Both the position numbers and the translations under genes were made by a program. DNA of 64,000 nt, taken from Rhododendron vialii. Lineage: Eukaryota; Streptophyta; Magnoliopsida; Ericales; Ericaceae. Below, in pieces: positions 10,217 through 21,401 of this stretch; within the stretch, counting starts at the first letter, position 1, and the number at the start of each line of letters is the position of its first letter. The notes under the pieces are model-generated. The model was not told where the DNA came from. It was given only the letters and a program-made list of their open reading frames with translations, and did no database searches. The DNA lies in NCBI RefSeq assembly GCF_030253575.1, contig NC_080562.1, positions 41,145,852 to 41,209,851 of the forward strand, in the 5' to 3' direction.

Positions 10217-11756
10217 CATACATACCCATCATCATCATCATCATGTTCATGGTTATCATGATGGAGATACAAACTTCGTCAAAATGATTGGTAATCTGAT
10301 TGTTAAAGACATGGATGCCAATGAAGTCAGGTTAGAATTGGGGATTGATTGTTGTCATACATGTTATTGTAAATAGGTTTCTGATCTTCTTGTTCTTTCT
10401 CCTCAGTGGTAATCTGTTTGAGATTCTCAGATACTGTATTGTGGACAATCTGTTTCTTGAGAAAGGAAGCTCCATTTCACTATTTCAGTGCGGATTTGGC
10501 ACTCAATAAGCGTCATTAATCCATGGGTTTGAATTCTTCTTTTTCCCTTTCTCTTTTTTTTTTGGTGAAGAGGACACTGTCTAAGTTTCCCATACTAATT
10601 TCTAGTCATCCAATTAATATATACGAGATAATTACGGTATCTGAAATCGAAAGGTAGTAGTGATTTCAGTGCTTGAAGTTTTGAACCATGATGTACTTTA
10701 AAAGCCATGACCATTCTCAAATTATGATTCTAGAGACTGTCCCAGTCATGCACGGATCTAATCCTAGCTTCGCGGTTGAATGCGACGATAGTAAAATTAC
10801 AAAAATGCGCTTGTGACCGCAATCTGTATGCATGTAAATTATGTACTCTAAGGGAGTAGTAAGGAAGAGAATCAACCATTATTCACTCCTTAAACTTCTA
10901 ATATAAAATCTCATGAAGAGAAAGTCTATAATTCTATGTTTCTTGCAATCTTTATTGCTGGCTTTTGTTCTATTTATAACACCATGAGCAGAAATATACC
11001 TTATTTGTGGATTATTAATAAGAGGATCCGCCGACAGCTGGCTAGTTTCGATATATATAATATTTACAGATGTTAATAATTTATGTGGAATAATTGCTAG
11101 CTTTTGTTACCTGTGATTCTATCTTCTTACCTAAATTTGGTTTTTTTTATTATTATTATTTTTTAATGTTGTATTGATAGTAATACCTAAAAACCAAAAT
11201 GGTATTTGTCAGAAATTATTTTCCTTTTGTTGTTTGATTATGTGGAATAAGTAATTTATTTAATTTGTCCTGTCATGCTCTTCACAATGATATATACAAA
11301 CTCATGCATAAACAACTCAAGATATTGAAATCTATGTACAGTTTTTGGCCATTCCATATTAAGAGTGGCCATTCCCCAAATCAAGGTGTCAACCAATTCC
11401 AAAATATGTGATTGGAAGAGGCTCTTATACAATATGTAAGAGTGTTGGGCACACATAGATCCACGTAAGGATTCAACGCATTCCCGTTCAAGTTTCAACG
11501 CACGTAGTTCTGGTTCACATGCACAATCGTTCTACAGTCTTTTATACATCGGATGACTCAGTACACGTCTCCATCTGAATTTGTATCCAAATGTCTGTGC
11601 TCGAAGTATTATTGTATAATACTACATCTTTATGGATCTAGTGAAGGACGAAATTGCAACCCAGATCAAAACAATTCAGACCCACAAGAGGTCAAAACAG
11701 TCTTCACTTACTAGACGACAATGATGATGGCAAGCGATGGCAAACAATAATTCCAA
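10217..11756. other. 3' UTR of the S40 gene and intergenic DNA
   Basis: The first few hundred bases (with an atcatc repeat at 10229-10243) are probably the 3' UTR of the S40 gene. Beyond that I see AT-rich sequence with no family-like frame and no clear repeat. Confidence 0.5.
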
Positions 11757-11840
11757 GTACACATAAAATGTATCCCAAAATTACTCAAAAAATAAATTTG
11801 TACTGTTGATGTACCTTTTCGGGATACATTTTCTGTGTAC
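11757..11840. repeat. Short inverted-repeat element (MITE-like)
   Basis: GTACACATAAAATGTATCCC at the left pairs with GGGATACATTTTCTGTGTAC at the right with one mismatch over 20 bases, separated by a 44-base AT-rich loop. This is a small MITE or fold-back. No target duplication was identified. Confidence 0.65.
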
Positions 11841-12175
11841 GTGACATTGCTCGACAGCAAATAGAGACGAAAATAGAATTAAGAATAGCTGGTCTTGAAC
11901 AGTGGGATTGCAAGATTTAAGACGATAAGAGAATGGAGAGTGACGTGCCACCAAATTTGTTGGCATATACTTTTTTCAATTCCAATCATTCTTCCCCAAG
12001 AAAGCTTGAGTTTTGAGAACGACTCCCATCTTTGCCTTCCCACTTTTGCCCTTGTCCAATTCCAATTCCAATTCTAACTCTGCCATTGACTATTGAGAGT
12101 TCACAACTGACATTTTAGGCAGCAAGTGCTTTCCAATGATCCCAAATTCGGAGTACTTCATTGGCTTTTTCTTAA

Positions 12176-12306
12176 GGGAAAATGACGGTCAATGACGTGT
12201 TTTGATAATTAATATCCGTCAATAATATTTTCAGTATTAACAAATGTTCTCAACATGTCTTTGGCGGGTATTAATTATCAAAACACGTTATGGGCCGTCA
12301 ATTTCC
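12176..12306. mobile_element. Mutator-type MITE with a 10-bp target duplication
   Basis: The ends are inverted repeats of about 40 bases: the left starts GGGAAAATGACGGTCAATGA, and the right, read on the other strand, starts GGAAATTGACGGCCCATAAC; both continue cgtgttttgataattaat. The 10-mer tttttcttaa precedes the left end (12166-12175) and recurs two bases after the right end (12309-12318), as expected for a MULE-type target duplication of 9-11 bp. There is no coding capacity. Confidence 0.75.
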
Positions 12307-12308
12307 TT

Positions 12309-13367
12309 TTTTTCTTAATCCTTTACGTAGTGGGCCAAACCGAGCAATGTGTTAGGCCTGAAAATATGGGTACCCCACTTTGCTCGGCTCATTTGGGCCA
12401 AATGCACTTGGCCAGTTTAGACGGCCCAACTGCTCGCCAGAGCCCATCATGCAGTACCGGCTCCTGATGTTTGGAATGTCCAAGCCCGACTCCAAATTTG
12501 ATTACCCAAATACTGTTAAGTCATAAAAAAAATAATTGACATACAAGTCAAAATAAAAAACAAAAATCAACGTTACGTTATGCTTTTAGCTTGAATTGTA
12601 TCAAAAAATCAAAATCAAAATGTAACTCCGGTTATATACTTGTATTGCTATATGATTACAACGATTCAATTCAAAGAAAACCACTTCCCCTTTCATTTCT
12701 TGAAGTAAAATCTTCAATTAAGTTATCGTGCTTTAGCTGATCCATTTATGCTCATTTTCAATTAAGATCATAGTCAATTTACTTAATCTCTCGTGAGACA
12801 TAGTAGTTCAAAGGTAAATTTTTATGCGATTTTGACTATATACAGAAAATTATTCTCCGTCGAAGCAATTATTTTTACAAATACTTTTTTAGCAAAAAAA
12901 AGGCTTACTATGTAAGGTTAAAATTAAGTGAGTAATATTTACCTATATAGACACTTTAACGTCTATATCAGTTATTGTAATCAAAAGAAATATGAAAGTA
13001 AAATAGTTTGACCAAAACACAAAAAAAAAAAATTACAATAAAGTTTATTTACCAAATAAGCCTTTTAACTTTCAATAGTGAGGTCACATAAAAAAATAAA
13101 ATCAAAAGAAGTAATAATAATAATAATAAAAAGAAGAAGAAGATATCTATGGAGAGAAAAAGGAGGGGGCTCCTTGGACCGGAAAATAAAGACAAAGGAG
13201 AGAGGACTTCCACGCAGTAGCATAGTGGACATGGATCTTCAGAGTTTTCTTCATTTTCTAGAAGACTGTCTTCTAGACACTCATTGAATCGAACCTTTCC
13301 ATTGGGTCAAACAAATTGATTGAATTTATATCCCCAAGTTAAAGTATTTACTACATACTAGCTAGTT
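12309..13367. other. Intergenic AT-rich DNA
   Basis: I see no gene. A short TAA/GAA-rich simple-sequence patch lies near 13110-13143. The frame over 13078-13287 is low-complexity Lys/Arg and Ile and is not supported as coding. Confidence 0.5.
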
Positions 13368-13650
13368 AAATTTTTTATTTTTTTGGTTGCCCCGTGGTGG
13401 GGGGTTGCCCAAGCCCGGGGACTTGTTGGGCTCACCCCAAGGTCGGCCCTGAGCCCATGGCATGTGAGTTTTAGTATGTCGGAACCGTAGGGCCGGGCAG
13501 GAGCATGCCTGACTTGAAAGGTGACTCAGTAGCCACCTGGATTCTCCTTGGCATCCCAGTGTCACTTTTTGAGCATGTGTTCGGTCACGTGAACACCGAG
13601 CATCATGCATGACGTCACCTACCCAACGATTACAGGTGATCGTGTCCAGC
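13368..13650. other. GC-rich unclassified segment, possibly a retroposed repeat on the minus strand
   Basis: This stretch is markedly richer in GC than its surroundings, with runs such as ccgtggtggggggttgccc. Read on the minus strand it ends in an A-rich tail (from about 13384 down), which would fit a SINE or LINE fragment. I recognise no family and no target duplication. Confidence 0.3.
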
Positions 13651-13810
13651 ATGGATTACTTGAAGAGCAAGTACATGTTTTTTACTGTGGACCCCAGGTT
13701 ACGAAAAATTTAGAGAAAACAAGATACGGAAAAATTATTAAGAATAACAAATAATATATCAATACCACTTCCAAATGCTATCTATCACTCCCTCCCCATG
13801 ACACACATAC

Positions 13811-16800
13811 CAAAGTTGTGAAATCCGTTCCGTACCGGCCGGTACGTACCGTACCGGTCCTTAAACGGAACACGAAGTAATATAATTAGTATTGTCATCA
13901 TGTGAAGACCCATAAAGTGTGTTAACAAGTCCTAAATTAAAGGGATGTATATGTCTCTGTTGCTACCTTTCCTCCCCCCCCCCGGCCCCCTTTTTTTTGA
14001 TAAGTACCTTTTCCCCCTTTTTGTTTTACTTTATTTTTGGGATCTTGGTTTTGTGCTCTTTCACAGAAAAAAATGACTGATGATAATGCTTTTAGTGGTG
14101 CTACATCCTTACCATCTGCCCCTTCAAAATCCAATGATCTTGCTTGGGGTCATGCGAGGATGGTACCTGGTAAAAGGAACAATACAATTTGCCTCCATTG
14201 TAACAAGCATATTAAAGGTGGTGGAATCACTCGATTAGAATACCATCTTGCTGAGATTCAGGGGGAAGTTGATCCTTGCAAAAAAGTCCCTACTGATGTA
14301 AGATGGCAAATGAAACAATTGGTTGAAGACTATAAGAGAGAAAAAGAACGAAAAGAGAGGGTAAGAAGGGACATTGGAAGAGGGCCTTCACTTGATGAGT
14401 ATGATGAGGAAGAGAATATTTTCATGGGCAATACTTCATCAGTTGGTAATGAGCAAGCTACAGGAAAAGAAGGGGCACTAGACGAGGGAAACAAAAGAAG
14501 AAAGCAACCGAGTAGTTTTTTCGCGCCAAGGACAACTCCAGGCGCTCAACCATCCATAAGAAGTGCTTTAGCATCTAAGGAAGTCGTCGATAATGCAAGA
14601 ATGGCAGTAGCCCGATGGTGGTATGATGCAAATGTTCCATTTCATGGGGCTTTATCAAAATATTATCAACCAATGATTGATGCGATGCTAGCTGTTGGAC
14701 CGGGGTTCAAGGGGCCTTCTTATCATGACTTACGAGGTACTCTACTGCATAATAATGTCCAGGAGATTAGAACATATCTTCTCGAAATTGAAAATTCTTG
14801 AAAGACTTATGGATGTTCAGACATGGCATGCAGATGGATGGACTGATCAAAAACAAGTTCCAATCATAAACTTTCTCGTTTATAGTCCTAAAGGCAGCAT
14901 GTTTTTGAAGTCGGTTGACACATCGGGCCTCATTAAGGATGCGGACACCTTACTTGGTATTTTTGACGAAGTAGTTGAACTTGTTGGGCCAAAAAACATT
15001 GTGCAATTTGTGACTGATAATGAAGCTGCTTATAAAGCGGCGGGAAAAAGATTGCAAGCAAAGCATGGAAGCTTTTTTTGGTCTCCTTGTGCAGCCCATT
15101 GCCTAGACTTGATGTTGGAGAATTTCGCCAATCCGAAGCACTTGCCCCGTATTGATGCTGTCATTCAACAAGCAAAAAAAGTCACAAGGTTCATCTATAA
15201 TCATGCGTGGGTTGTTAACTTGATGAGGAAAGATTTCACTAATGGAAGAGATTTGTGTCGCCCTGGGATTACAAGGTTTGCAACAAATTTTCTAAGTCTC
15301 CAATGTTTGCTTAAATTCAAGAAAGAGCTTCATCAAATGTTCACTAGTGATAAGTGGGTTGGGTCTCGTTATGCCAAAAGTATTGCGGGGAAAGAGATTG
15401 GTATGATTATCTTGGAAGATAGAGAGTTTTGGTCGGAATGTCAAACTGTGGTGAAAGTTAGTGATCCATTGGTTAGGGTTCTCCGTCTTGCAGATAGTGA
15501 AGAGAAGCCTTCTATGGGTTATTTGTATGAGGCCATGGATAAGGCGAAAGAGGCTATCAAAACAAGGTTGCAAAACGGGGTTTCATTGTACACTCCGTAT
15601 ACTAGGGTGGTCGATGCTAGATGGGATAGACAGCTTTATAGTCCTCTTCATGCTGCCGGTTGCTTTCTTAATCCTGGAATTTATTTCAGGCCTACTTTCA
15701 CCAAGCAAAAAGATGTTTCTAGAGGATTGGTCATGGCTATTACAGTCTTGGTGCCCGACAATTTTATGCAAGAAAAAATAAGTGAACAACTTGAAGAATA
15801 TAAGCAGTCAACAGGTCACTTTGGTATGTCCCTTGCAATTCGTCAACGAGAGAGGCTCAATCCAGGTAAGTTTATTTTGTAGCAAGTCATTTGTATCTTT
15901 GTTTCGAACTTGTGTTGTGATGTACATCATGTGTAAATAACACTTATCATTACTATTGATTATAGTTGCATGGTGGGAGCAATTTGGGAACGATTGTCGA
16001 GACTTACAAAGTTTTGCAATTCGGATCCTTAGTCAATGTTGTAGTGCAACAGGATGCGAAAGAAATTGGAGTACGTTTGAGTTCATCCACTCTAAGAAAA
16101 GAAATAGACTAGAACACAAAAGATTGAATGATCTTGTGTTTGTTCGTTACAACTTGAAACTTCGAGAAAGGTACAATTTTTATTGAAAGTTGCATAATTT
16201 AAAAATAACAATATTGTTTACATAAATGTATTGAAAACATGTGTTTTGCATTTGTAGGAATATTAGCCGAAGGAAGGATGCTTTTGACCCGATTAGTCTT
16301 GACAACATAGATGTAATAGGGGATTGGATATCTGAAGAACCTTCTCTACTTGCTGGAGAGGATCTTGGGTGGGAGCTTGTTGAACCACCATCACTTGAGA
16401 ATCTAACGTTGGTTGATGAGCCTTGCTTTGATGATGGCGAAGACAACCTTCCAGCTCAAAATGAGAGTCAATATGATTGGGTTGGCGATGGAAGTTTTTA
16501 CTTTGGAGGAGAACAAGATCCTTATAACTATGTTCAATGATCTGATCTGTTTCGTAATTTCGTTTTGAGTCTTTTTGGATAATTTTTTGCTGCCATTTGT
16601 TTCACGAAAATGGTTTAAACTTGGTTGGAAGATGAAGTAGTTAATGGATGAGTAGTTTAAGATGTTTTGAGAACTTGGTTTGCATATGAACTTGGTTTGA
16701 GAATAGATGAGTGGTTTAATGAATGGAATCTGTTGATTTATTGTTTGGAACTTGAAAGTCTTTCTTACATTTTGTTTATGTTTATACTTAAAATTTTGCA

Positions 16801-16929
16801 ACCTGGTAGATATATATAAAATATTAATTGCGGTAAATCCGGAACGGTACCGAGATACAGTTCGGTACCGGTACGTACTATTCCAATAGTGAAAACGGTA
16901 CGCTGACCGGTACGGGATTGACAACTTTG
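13811..16929 (+). mobile_element. hAT-superfamily DNA transposon, 3.1 kb
   Basis: The left end is CAAAGTTGTGAAATCC and the right end, read inward on the other strand, is CAAAGTTGTCAATCCC, so the terminal inverted repeats share CAAAGTTGT and then diverge. The flanks are acacatac (13803-13810) and acacacac (16930-16937), an 8-bp target duplication with one mismatch, as hAT elements make. Just inside both ends are dense copies of ggtac/ccggtacg motifs, typical subterminal transposase-binding clusters. The element encodes a hAT transposase that is now interrupted. It sits 24 bp beyond the stop codon of the GGPPS small-subunit gene, in that gene's probable 3' UTR, in antisense orientation to it. 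Confidence 0.92.
14073..16540 (+). pseudogene. hAT transposase, interrupted
   Basis: Conserved parts in order: a BED-type zinc finger (ICLHCNKHIKGGGITRLEYH, then a Cys), a basic linker, the DUF659 region (ADGWTD with the first catalytic Asp, PIINFLVYSPKG, QFVTDNEAAY with the second Asp) and the C-terminal hATC dimerisation region (WWEQFGNDCRDLQSFAIRIL, then CERNWSTFEFIHSKKRNRL with the Glu). Two GT-AG introns are readable: 15866-15965 and 16171-16257. A further leader intron ends in ttcacag at 14066. The frame is broken once or twice near the start of DUF659: TGA at 14799-14801 where the family has Trp (ENSW), then a shift of frame near 14821-14836 that looks like a 4-bp insertion around ggcatgcag. 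The last exon is acidic, ending PYNYVQ. The element is therefore probably non-autonomous. Confidence 0.88.
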
Positions 16930-16953
16930 ACACACACACACAAAAAAAGCACT

Positions 16954-17892
16954 TCAAACATTGAAAATATTAACTTCAACAAGACTAGAAATTGACTCAA
17001 CATTACTACTACCCTTGAAACTTTCCAATTCCTCAAGAGCCAATGCTCTCAATTTCTCTACCACTTCCACCAATCCCTTCTCTTTTCTTCCCACCCCATT
17101 TAAAATCCCGTATATCATGCCAACATAAAGCCCATACTTTCTCAACCCCTCTATCTCATCCTCACTTCCACCTCCTAGTATGGCCCCGCATGCGGCCCCA
17201 CACGCGTGCAGCTCACCTTCCTTCTTCTTGCACACATATTCAATCCACTCGTCATTGCATAATTCTCCATCGTCAGATTGAGTTCCCTGGATCTCGTTGT
17301 ATTGGCCGTGGACAATCCCCCGTGAGCCTATGGCACGTGTGATCTCAACGATCACCCGTAAGACCTGATCAAGATTGTTTTGGGCCGGGCCAACATCACG
17401 GGCCAATAACTCAAACCCAAATGGTACAATTCCATCACCTGTGAGAAGCTCTATGTTTGGGTTATAAGCGTGATGGATCATGGGCTTGGCATCGGGCCTG
17501 TCTGTTAGAGGAAGGTTTTCGTGGGTATAGGCCGCCGAATGCATTAGGTGGAGTGCGGAAGCTGCATCCATGGCTTCGGCCCGACGGCCTCCAACAAGCT
17601 CGCAAGAGGCGACGCATAGGGCCGGGGCCTTGGTTTTTGGTGCGGCAAAGACTAGGCAGTTCATGGGCTCGAAGACGGCGGTTGGTGGCCGGACCGGGAT
17701 GGCCTGCTTGAGATGGTCCTCAATTTCTTCTTCTATGGAGGCCCAGTAAGAAGATGATTGGCTGTTGTGGGCCATAGTGACCATCATGGGCTTGAAAGTA
17801 AAGAATGGTGAGGGTGATGGGTGGCAGGGATTTGATCTAGAGAGAGAAAGGAAACTAGATTTGCCATTGTAGTGTGAGAGAGCTCTTGCCAT
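16954..17892 (-). CDS. GGR: Heterodimeric geranylgeranyl diphosphate synthase small subunit, plastid (GGR/SSU type)
   Basis: One intronless frame of 312 residues on the minus strand, from the ATG MARALSHYNG. The N-terminus is Ser-rich and fits a plastid transit peptide (about residues 1-40). The body is an isoprenyl synthase fold (EEIEDHLKQAI, APALCVASCELVGG, IELLTGDGIVPFGFELL, HACGAACGAILGG). Both CxxxC motifs that define the small subunit are present: CVASC (93-97) and CGAAC (231-235). The Asp-rich motifs of active synthases are missing: the first is replaced by DRPDAK at 131, the second by NDEW at 213. The protein is thus expected to be catalytically inactive and to bind a GGPPS large subunit, steering output toward GPP or boosting GGPP for chlorophyll, carotenoid and terpenoid synthesis. 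It resembles Arabidopsis GGR more than SSU-I of mint or snapdragon, though that call is from memory. A hAT transposon begins 24 bp beyond the stop. Confidence 0.93.
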   Translation of the reverse strand: MARALSHYNGKSSFLSLSRSNPCHPSPSPFFTFKPMMVTMAHNSQSSSYWASIEEEIEDHLKQAIPVRPPTAVFEPMNCLVFAAPKTKAPALCVASCELVGGRRAEAMDAASALHLMHSAAYTHENLPLTDRPDAKPMIHHAYNPNIELLTGDGIVPFGFELLARDVGPAQNNLDQVLRVIVEITRAIGSRGIVHGQYNEIQGTQSDDGELCNDEWIEYVCKKKEGELHACGAACGAILGGGSEDEIEGLRKYGLYVGMIYGILNGVGRKEKGLVEVVEKLRALALEELESFKGSSNVESISSLVEVNIFNV

Positions 17893-17943
17893 TTGTTGTG
17901 TGAGAAAATGAGAGGTGAGTTGCAAAAAACAAGAGGGATCACC

Positions 17944-17951
17944 ATTTTATA
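17944..17951 (-). promoter_or_regulatory. TATA box of the GGPPS small-subunit gene
   Basis: On the minus strand CTATAAAA lies about 55 bases before the ATG, leaving room for a short leader of some 20-30 bases. Confidence 0.6.
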
Positions 17952-18109
17952 GAGGATGTGATGTGATCCAAATATTTTATGTGGTCATGATTGACTCATT
18001 GGTTGGGTCCATGAGCGCGAGGGGCACATGCTCAGGAATCTCATTCTTTAGAATTTTAATCCATGGCGATCAATGGATTCTGACAAATGCAATGCAATAA
18101 CGATGATGC

Positions 18110-18400
18110 AATAAAGTTGAAATTTCTCCAATTTAGACAACTTTTGAGACCTACGATTATTGGAATGGGGGACCCTGCTGTCCCTGGGACAGTGTGGATG
18201 TTGGTCAATCGGATCGTCTTTGCTCGGCAATGGACAGCTCAAATTCCATCTCGACCGAATAGATCTCAGTCGTCTGGACGAAGTGAAATCTGAGCCGTCC
18301 ATTGCCGAATATGAAGAGCTCGGATGGAGCAGGATCGCCAGGGTCCAATTATTGTGCCAACTTTTCCAATTGAGACCTACAATTCGGTAAATCGTGTTTC
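18110..18400. repeat. Dispersed non-coding repeat ('ccgtccattgccga' family)
   Basis: The stretch contains tcggcaatggacagctc and gagccgtccattgccgaa, motifs that also appear in related form near 20390-20510 and 33480-33690. They look like a dispersed repeat family of unknown class. No ends or target duplication could be fixed. Confidence 0.4.
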
Positions 18401-18604
18401 GTGGTAAATTTTCCATAAACTTTGAACGTCGTGCTTCTCAGGCAGTGGGTTTGATTTTCACGAAACTTCTATCGGTGTTTGCTCGAAGCATGTGGTGGTT
18501 CTTAGATAATAGTTCCGACCCAAAATTTTGTAGGAGAACTTAAGGCAACCCTATTCAATGTAAAACCAAGATACCCCTATAGATTATCGAAAAGTCTAAG
18601 TACA

Positions 18605-18960
18605 CACATAAATAGGGTACATATTTTACACAGATTTTTTGTGGGGTCCACCTCAAGTCCCACACAAACGATTCAAGACGTTCATTAAATGTAAAATATT
18701 TTTTCAATGACCCCCGCTAAAAATCACCTCAATCCAATATCTATAGATGCTTGATCCAATCATCTACCTACTCATTATCCGGAAATCAAAATACAAAATT
18801 GGACGATTCGATCGAGCATCTATAAGTATCAGATTGAGCTGATTTTTTGCGGGAGCCCTTGAAAAAATGTTTTGCATTTAATGAAGAGCTTGAATTCTTT
18901 GTGTGGGACCCGATGTGGACCCCATAAAAAATCTGTATAAAATATGTAACTATTTATATG
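18605..18960. repeat. Long fold-back element, about 160-bp arms
   Basis: The left arm (about 18605-18765) and the right arm (about 18800-18960) are imperfect inverted copies along their whole length. Matching blocks include cacataaatag / ctatttatatg, cagattttttgtggggtcca / tggaccccataaaaaatctg, tcccacacaaa / tttgtgtggga, ttcattaaatg / catttaatgaa and gatgcttgat / atcgagcatc. The loop is some 35 bases. It could be a fold-back transposon or a long-arm MITE; transcripts would form a long hairpin. No target duplication found. Confidence 0.85.
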
Positions 18961-19249
18961 TTCAGGTAGCATCGCGGAGATTATGGTTTAAACCTGGATG
19001 CTATAATTATCAATTATTTCCATTCAGCAACAATAAAATTTATTACTAGTACTATTATGCCGGCATAATGGGCTGTATCCGTTGATGCATCTACCGACGT
19101 AACCGACCTACTAATTTGGTTTAGTTTGTTGGGTCCATCCATGTGGTGTATGAGTTGGACTAATATCTTGAAACCACCTTAGTTTGCCTAACCTACATGT
19201 GTATAGACTGGAGTTATATGGTCCTGTGGAGAGGTTTATATAACAAACT

Positions 19250-19345
19250 GAAGTAGCTCAGTTGGACGGACTCTTGCATCTCAATAAGAAGTCATAAATT
19301 TGAGTTTCTCCACCTGAGTGCGAGTGTTCTTCCTTGTGAATTTGT
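19250..19345 (+). mobile_element. tRNA-derived SINE fragment or tRNA pseudogene
   Basis: A near-perfect tRNA A box occurs (gaagTAGCTCAGTTGG at 19251-19266), with a degenerate B box about 45 bases later (aaatttgagtttc). The cloverleaf cannot be completed, so this is not a working tRNA gene. The following gagtgcgagtgttcttcc suggests a SINE body, but the right end is not seen. Confidence 0.5.
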
Positions 19346-20946
19346 TGGGATTATTTTTCCCCTAATGGGACTTGCTATTGGATTGGGTTTATAGTGATTG
19401 TGATCCCAATAATAATTATCTTATGGGATTGAGTTGTTGGGCTTGATTATCTCGTAGGCTCTTACACAATTGGCGTACTGTCCTTTGGTTTGTATTTTGT
19501 ACTTCATGCATGATGAACGGATTTCTCCTATTGATTGATGATAATATATATATATATTTGTATGGGAACGGGATTCCACATGAAATTATTGATTCATCGT
19601 TGGATTTTTTTACAAATGGGATTTATAGGAGCCAAGAAAGAGGTGAGAGAAGATGTGAGCCAAAAAATAAAGATGCAAAAGGTGAGAGAGAAAAGTACCA
19701 TGGGTCACCAGAATGGGCAAGTGCTCTACCTTTGATGGCGATGGCCTTGTTTGATGGAAGCAATGAAATAAGGGTTTTGGGTGTCTATCTCATAAAAATT
19801 GTTTCCCTAAGATGAAAGATTGGGAAATCATGTCTTTGCAAATCCAGTCCTCCCAAAACCATGTACTAAATGACTATTTTTCCTTTTTTTTTTTCCCTTC
19901 ATCACTATCAAGTCTCTTCCGCTAACTATTTATTAAACAAGACCAGAAAGAGACTCAGAGGAGATACGTCGGTGGTTGTAAGAAAGGCTCGTCAATAGTA
20001 AAACTACTGTGATAGTTGCTCATCAACAACCTGAATGCGCTTCTCTGACATCTAAACGTTTGATCAATTTATAGCTAGACGAATCTTTCATTTTATTTGA
20101 ATGTGTTATTTGTTGTGTAAATGGACAATTGGTCTTTCCCAGTTGTATTAGATGCACACGTTATGTTGTAATCTCTGTTATCAATAAAGTTCTTACTCTT
20201 TCTAAAAAGAAAACCAACTAGCATCAATTGTCACTCGATGGAAGTGATTTTAGGCAATAGCAGAAGTGAAATATCACCATTTTAAATAAATGTTTGTCCT
20301 CCGTGAAATCTCATGCTCGAATTTCACGGAAACAAAACATTCCAACCTTGGAGCTCATTGACTTCAGGCTTCTGAAATTAGTCCAGCGAGCAAACTCACT
20401 CGGACATCCTATATAAAAAAATGGACAGCATGCGTGTTGGGTCAATCTCGGTTGTCCATTGCCTAACATGAACGGCCCAAATTTGCCTAGCACGCTTAAG
20501 GACAACACGCACCGCGGGTTCAACTCCATTAAATTAAAGTATGTTTCCTATAACAAAGCCTACTCTAAACAGGATTACCCAAACAGAAACGGAACGCTTT
20601 GGGAACTTTCAAACCTGATGGCTGATAAAAATAATTATTAGGCCATAACATTAAGAGAAACAGTAATACTACTCTTTTTAGGTGACTGACGTTGATAGTT
20701 ACGGAGTACTTCATAAATATATTATCGTTTGATTATCTCGCTTATTTTTAATTATTCAAACTAGATGGAGTATGAAAAAGACACAAAATATAAGCAAATA
20801 AATTATTATTACAATTTGGCCCTCAGACATCCTGCTAAACAAGTTTATGCAAAATCAACGTTTAAGGTGACACATCTGATGAAATTTAGGTCCTTTACTA
20901 AAACGTTACCAAAAAATAGTTATAAACATCCATACAAAGCAAGGTG
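19346..20946. other. Intergenic DNA
   Basis: I see no gene. There are short frames without family resemblance. A tccgtgaaat...atttcacgga hairpin lies at about 20299-20330, and a copy of the ccgtccattgccga-type dispersed repeat at about 20390-20510. A ttatcaataaagttcttactc stretch near 20180 could be the 3' tail of a LINE, but with no target duplication seen. Confidence 0.4.
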
Positions 20947-21254
20947 AAGAAGGGCATTACTACATTATGCGATATTTTTGTTGTCATGCGATAGAAAACT
21001 CGCATCTCAAGTGTTATAATAGCGGAACACTCCATCAATAATGTGAGGTTCGTAGCAATTAAAATCAAACCCTAAATCCAAAAATAACTAAAGAGGTAGC
21101 AAGAAGGGCATTACTACATTATGCGATATTTTTGTTGTCATGCGATAGAAAACTCGCATTTCAAGTGTTATAATAGCGGAACACTCCATCAATAATGTGA
21201 GGTTCGTAGCAATTAAAATCAAACCCTAAATCCAAAAATAACTAAAGAGGTAGC
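20947..21254. repeat. Tandem duplication of a 154-bp unit
   Basis: Two adjacent head-to-tail copies, 20947-21100 and 21101-21254, both begin aagaagggcattactac and end aaagaggtagc. I find a single base difference (gcatctcaag versus gcatttcaag), so the duplication is recent. Confidence 0.95.
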
Positions 21255-21401
21255 AAGTCTCGTACGAACAAAATAAAGAACCAGTTGCGAAAGATTTTTA
21301 CACAAAAGAACTACGCAATTCTTAATTTTACCTTCGAAAAAATGATTAGCATACGGACATTCATGTTTACAAGTAATACCATCGTCTTTCTATATAAACT
21401 A

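Noticed and set aside
16403-16957. Minus-strand frame of 184 residues overlapping the GGR 3' end
   Set aside because: Antisense to the hAT transposase last exon and its terminal repeat; no recognisable domain.
19250-19345. A working tRNA gene
   Set aside because: Only the A box is good; the B box is degenerate and no acceptor stem closes.
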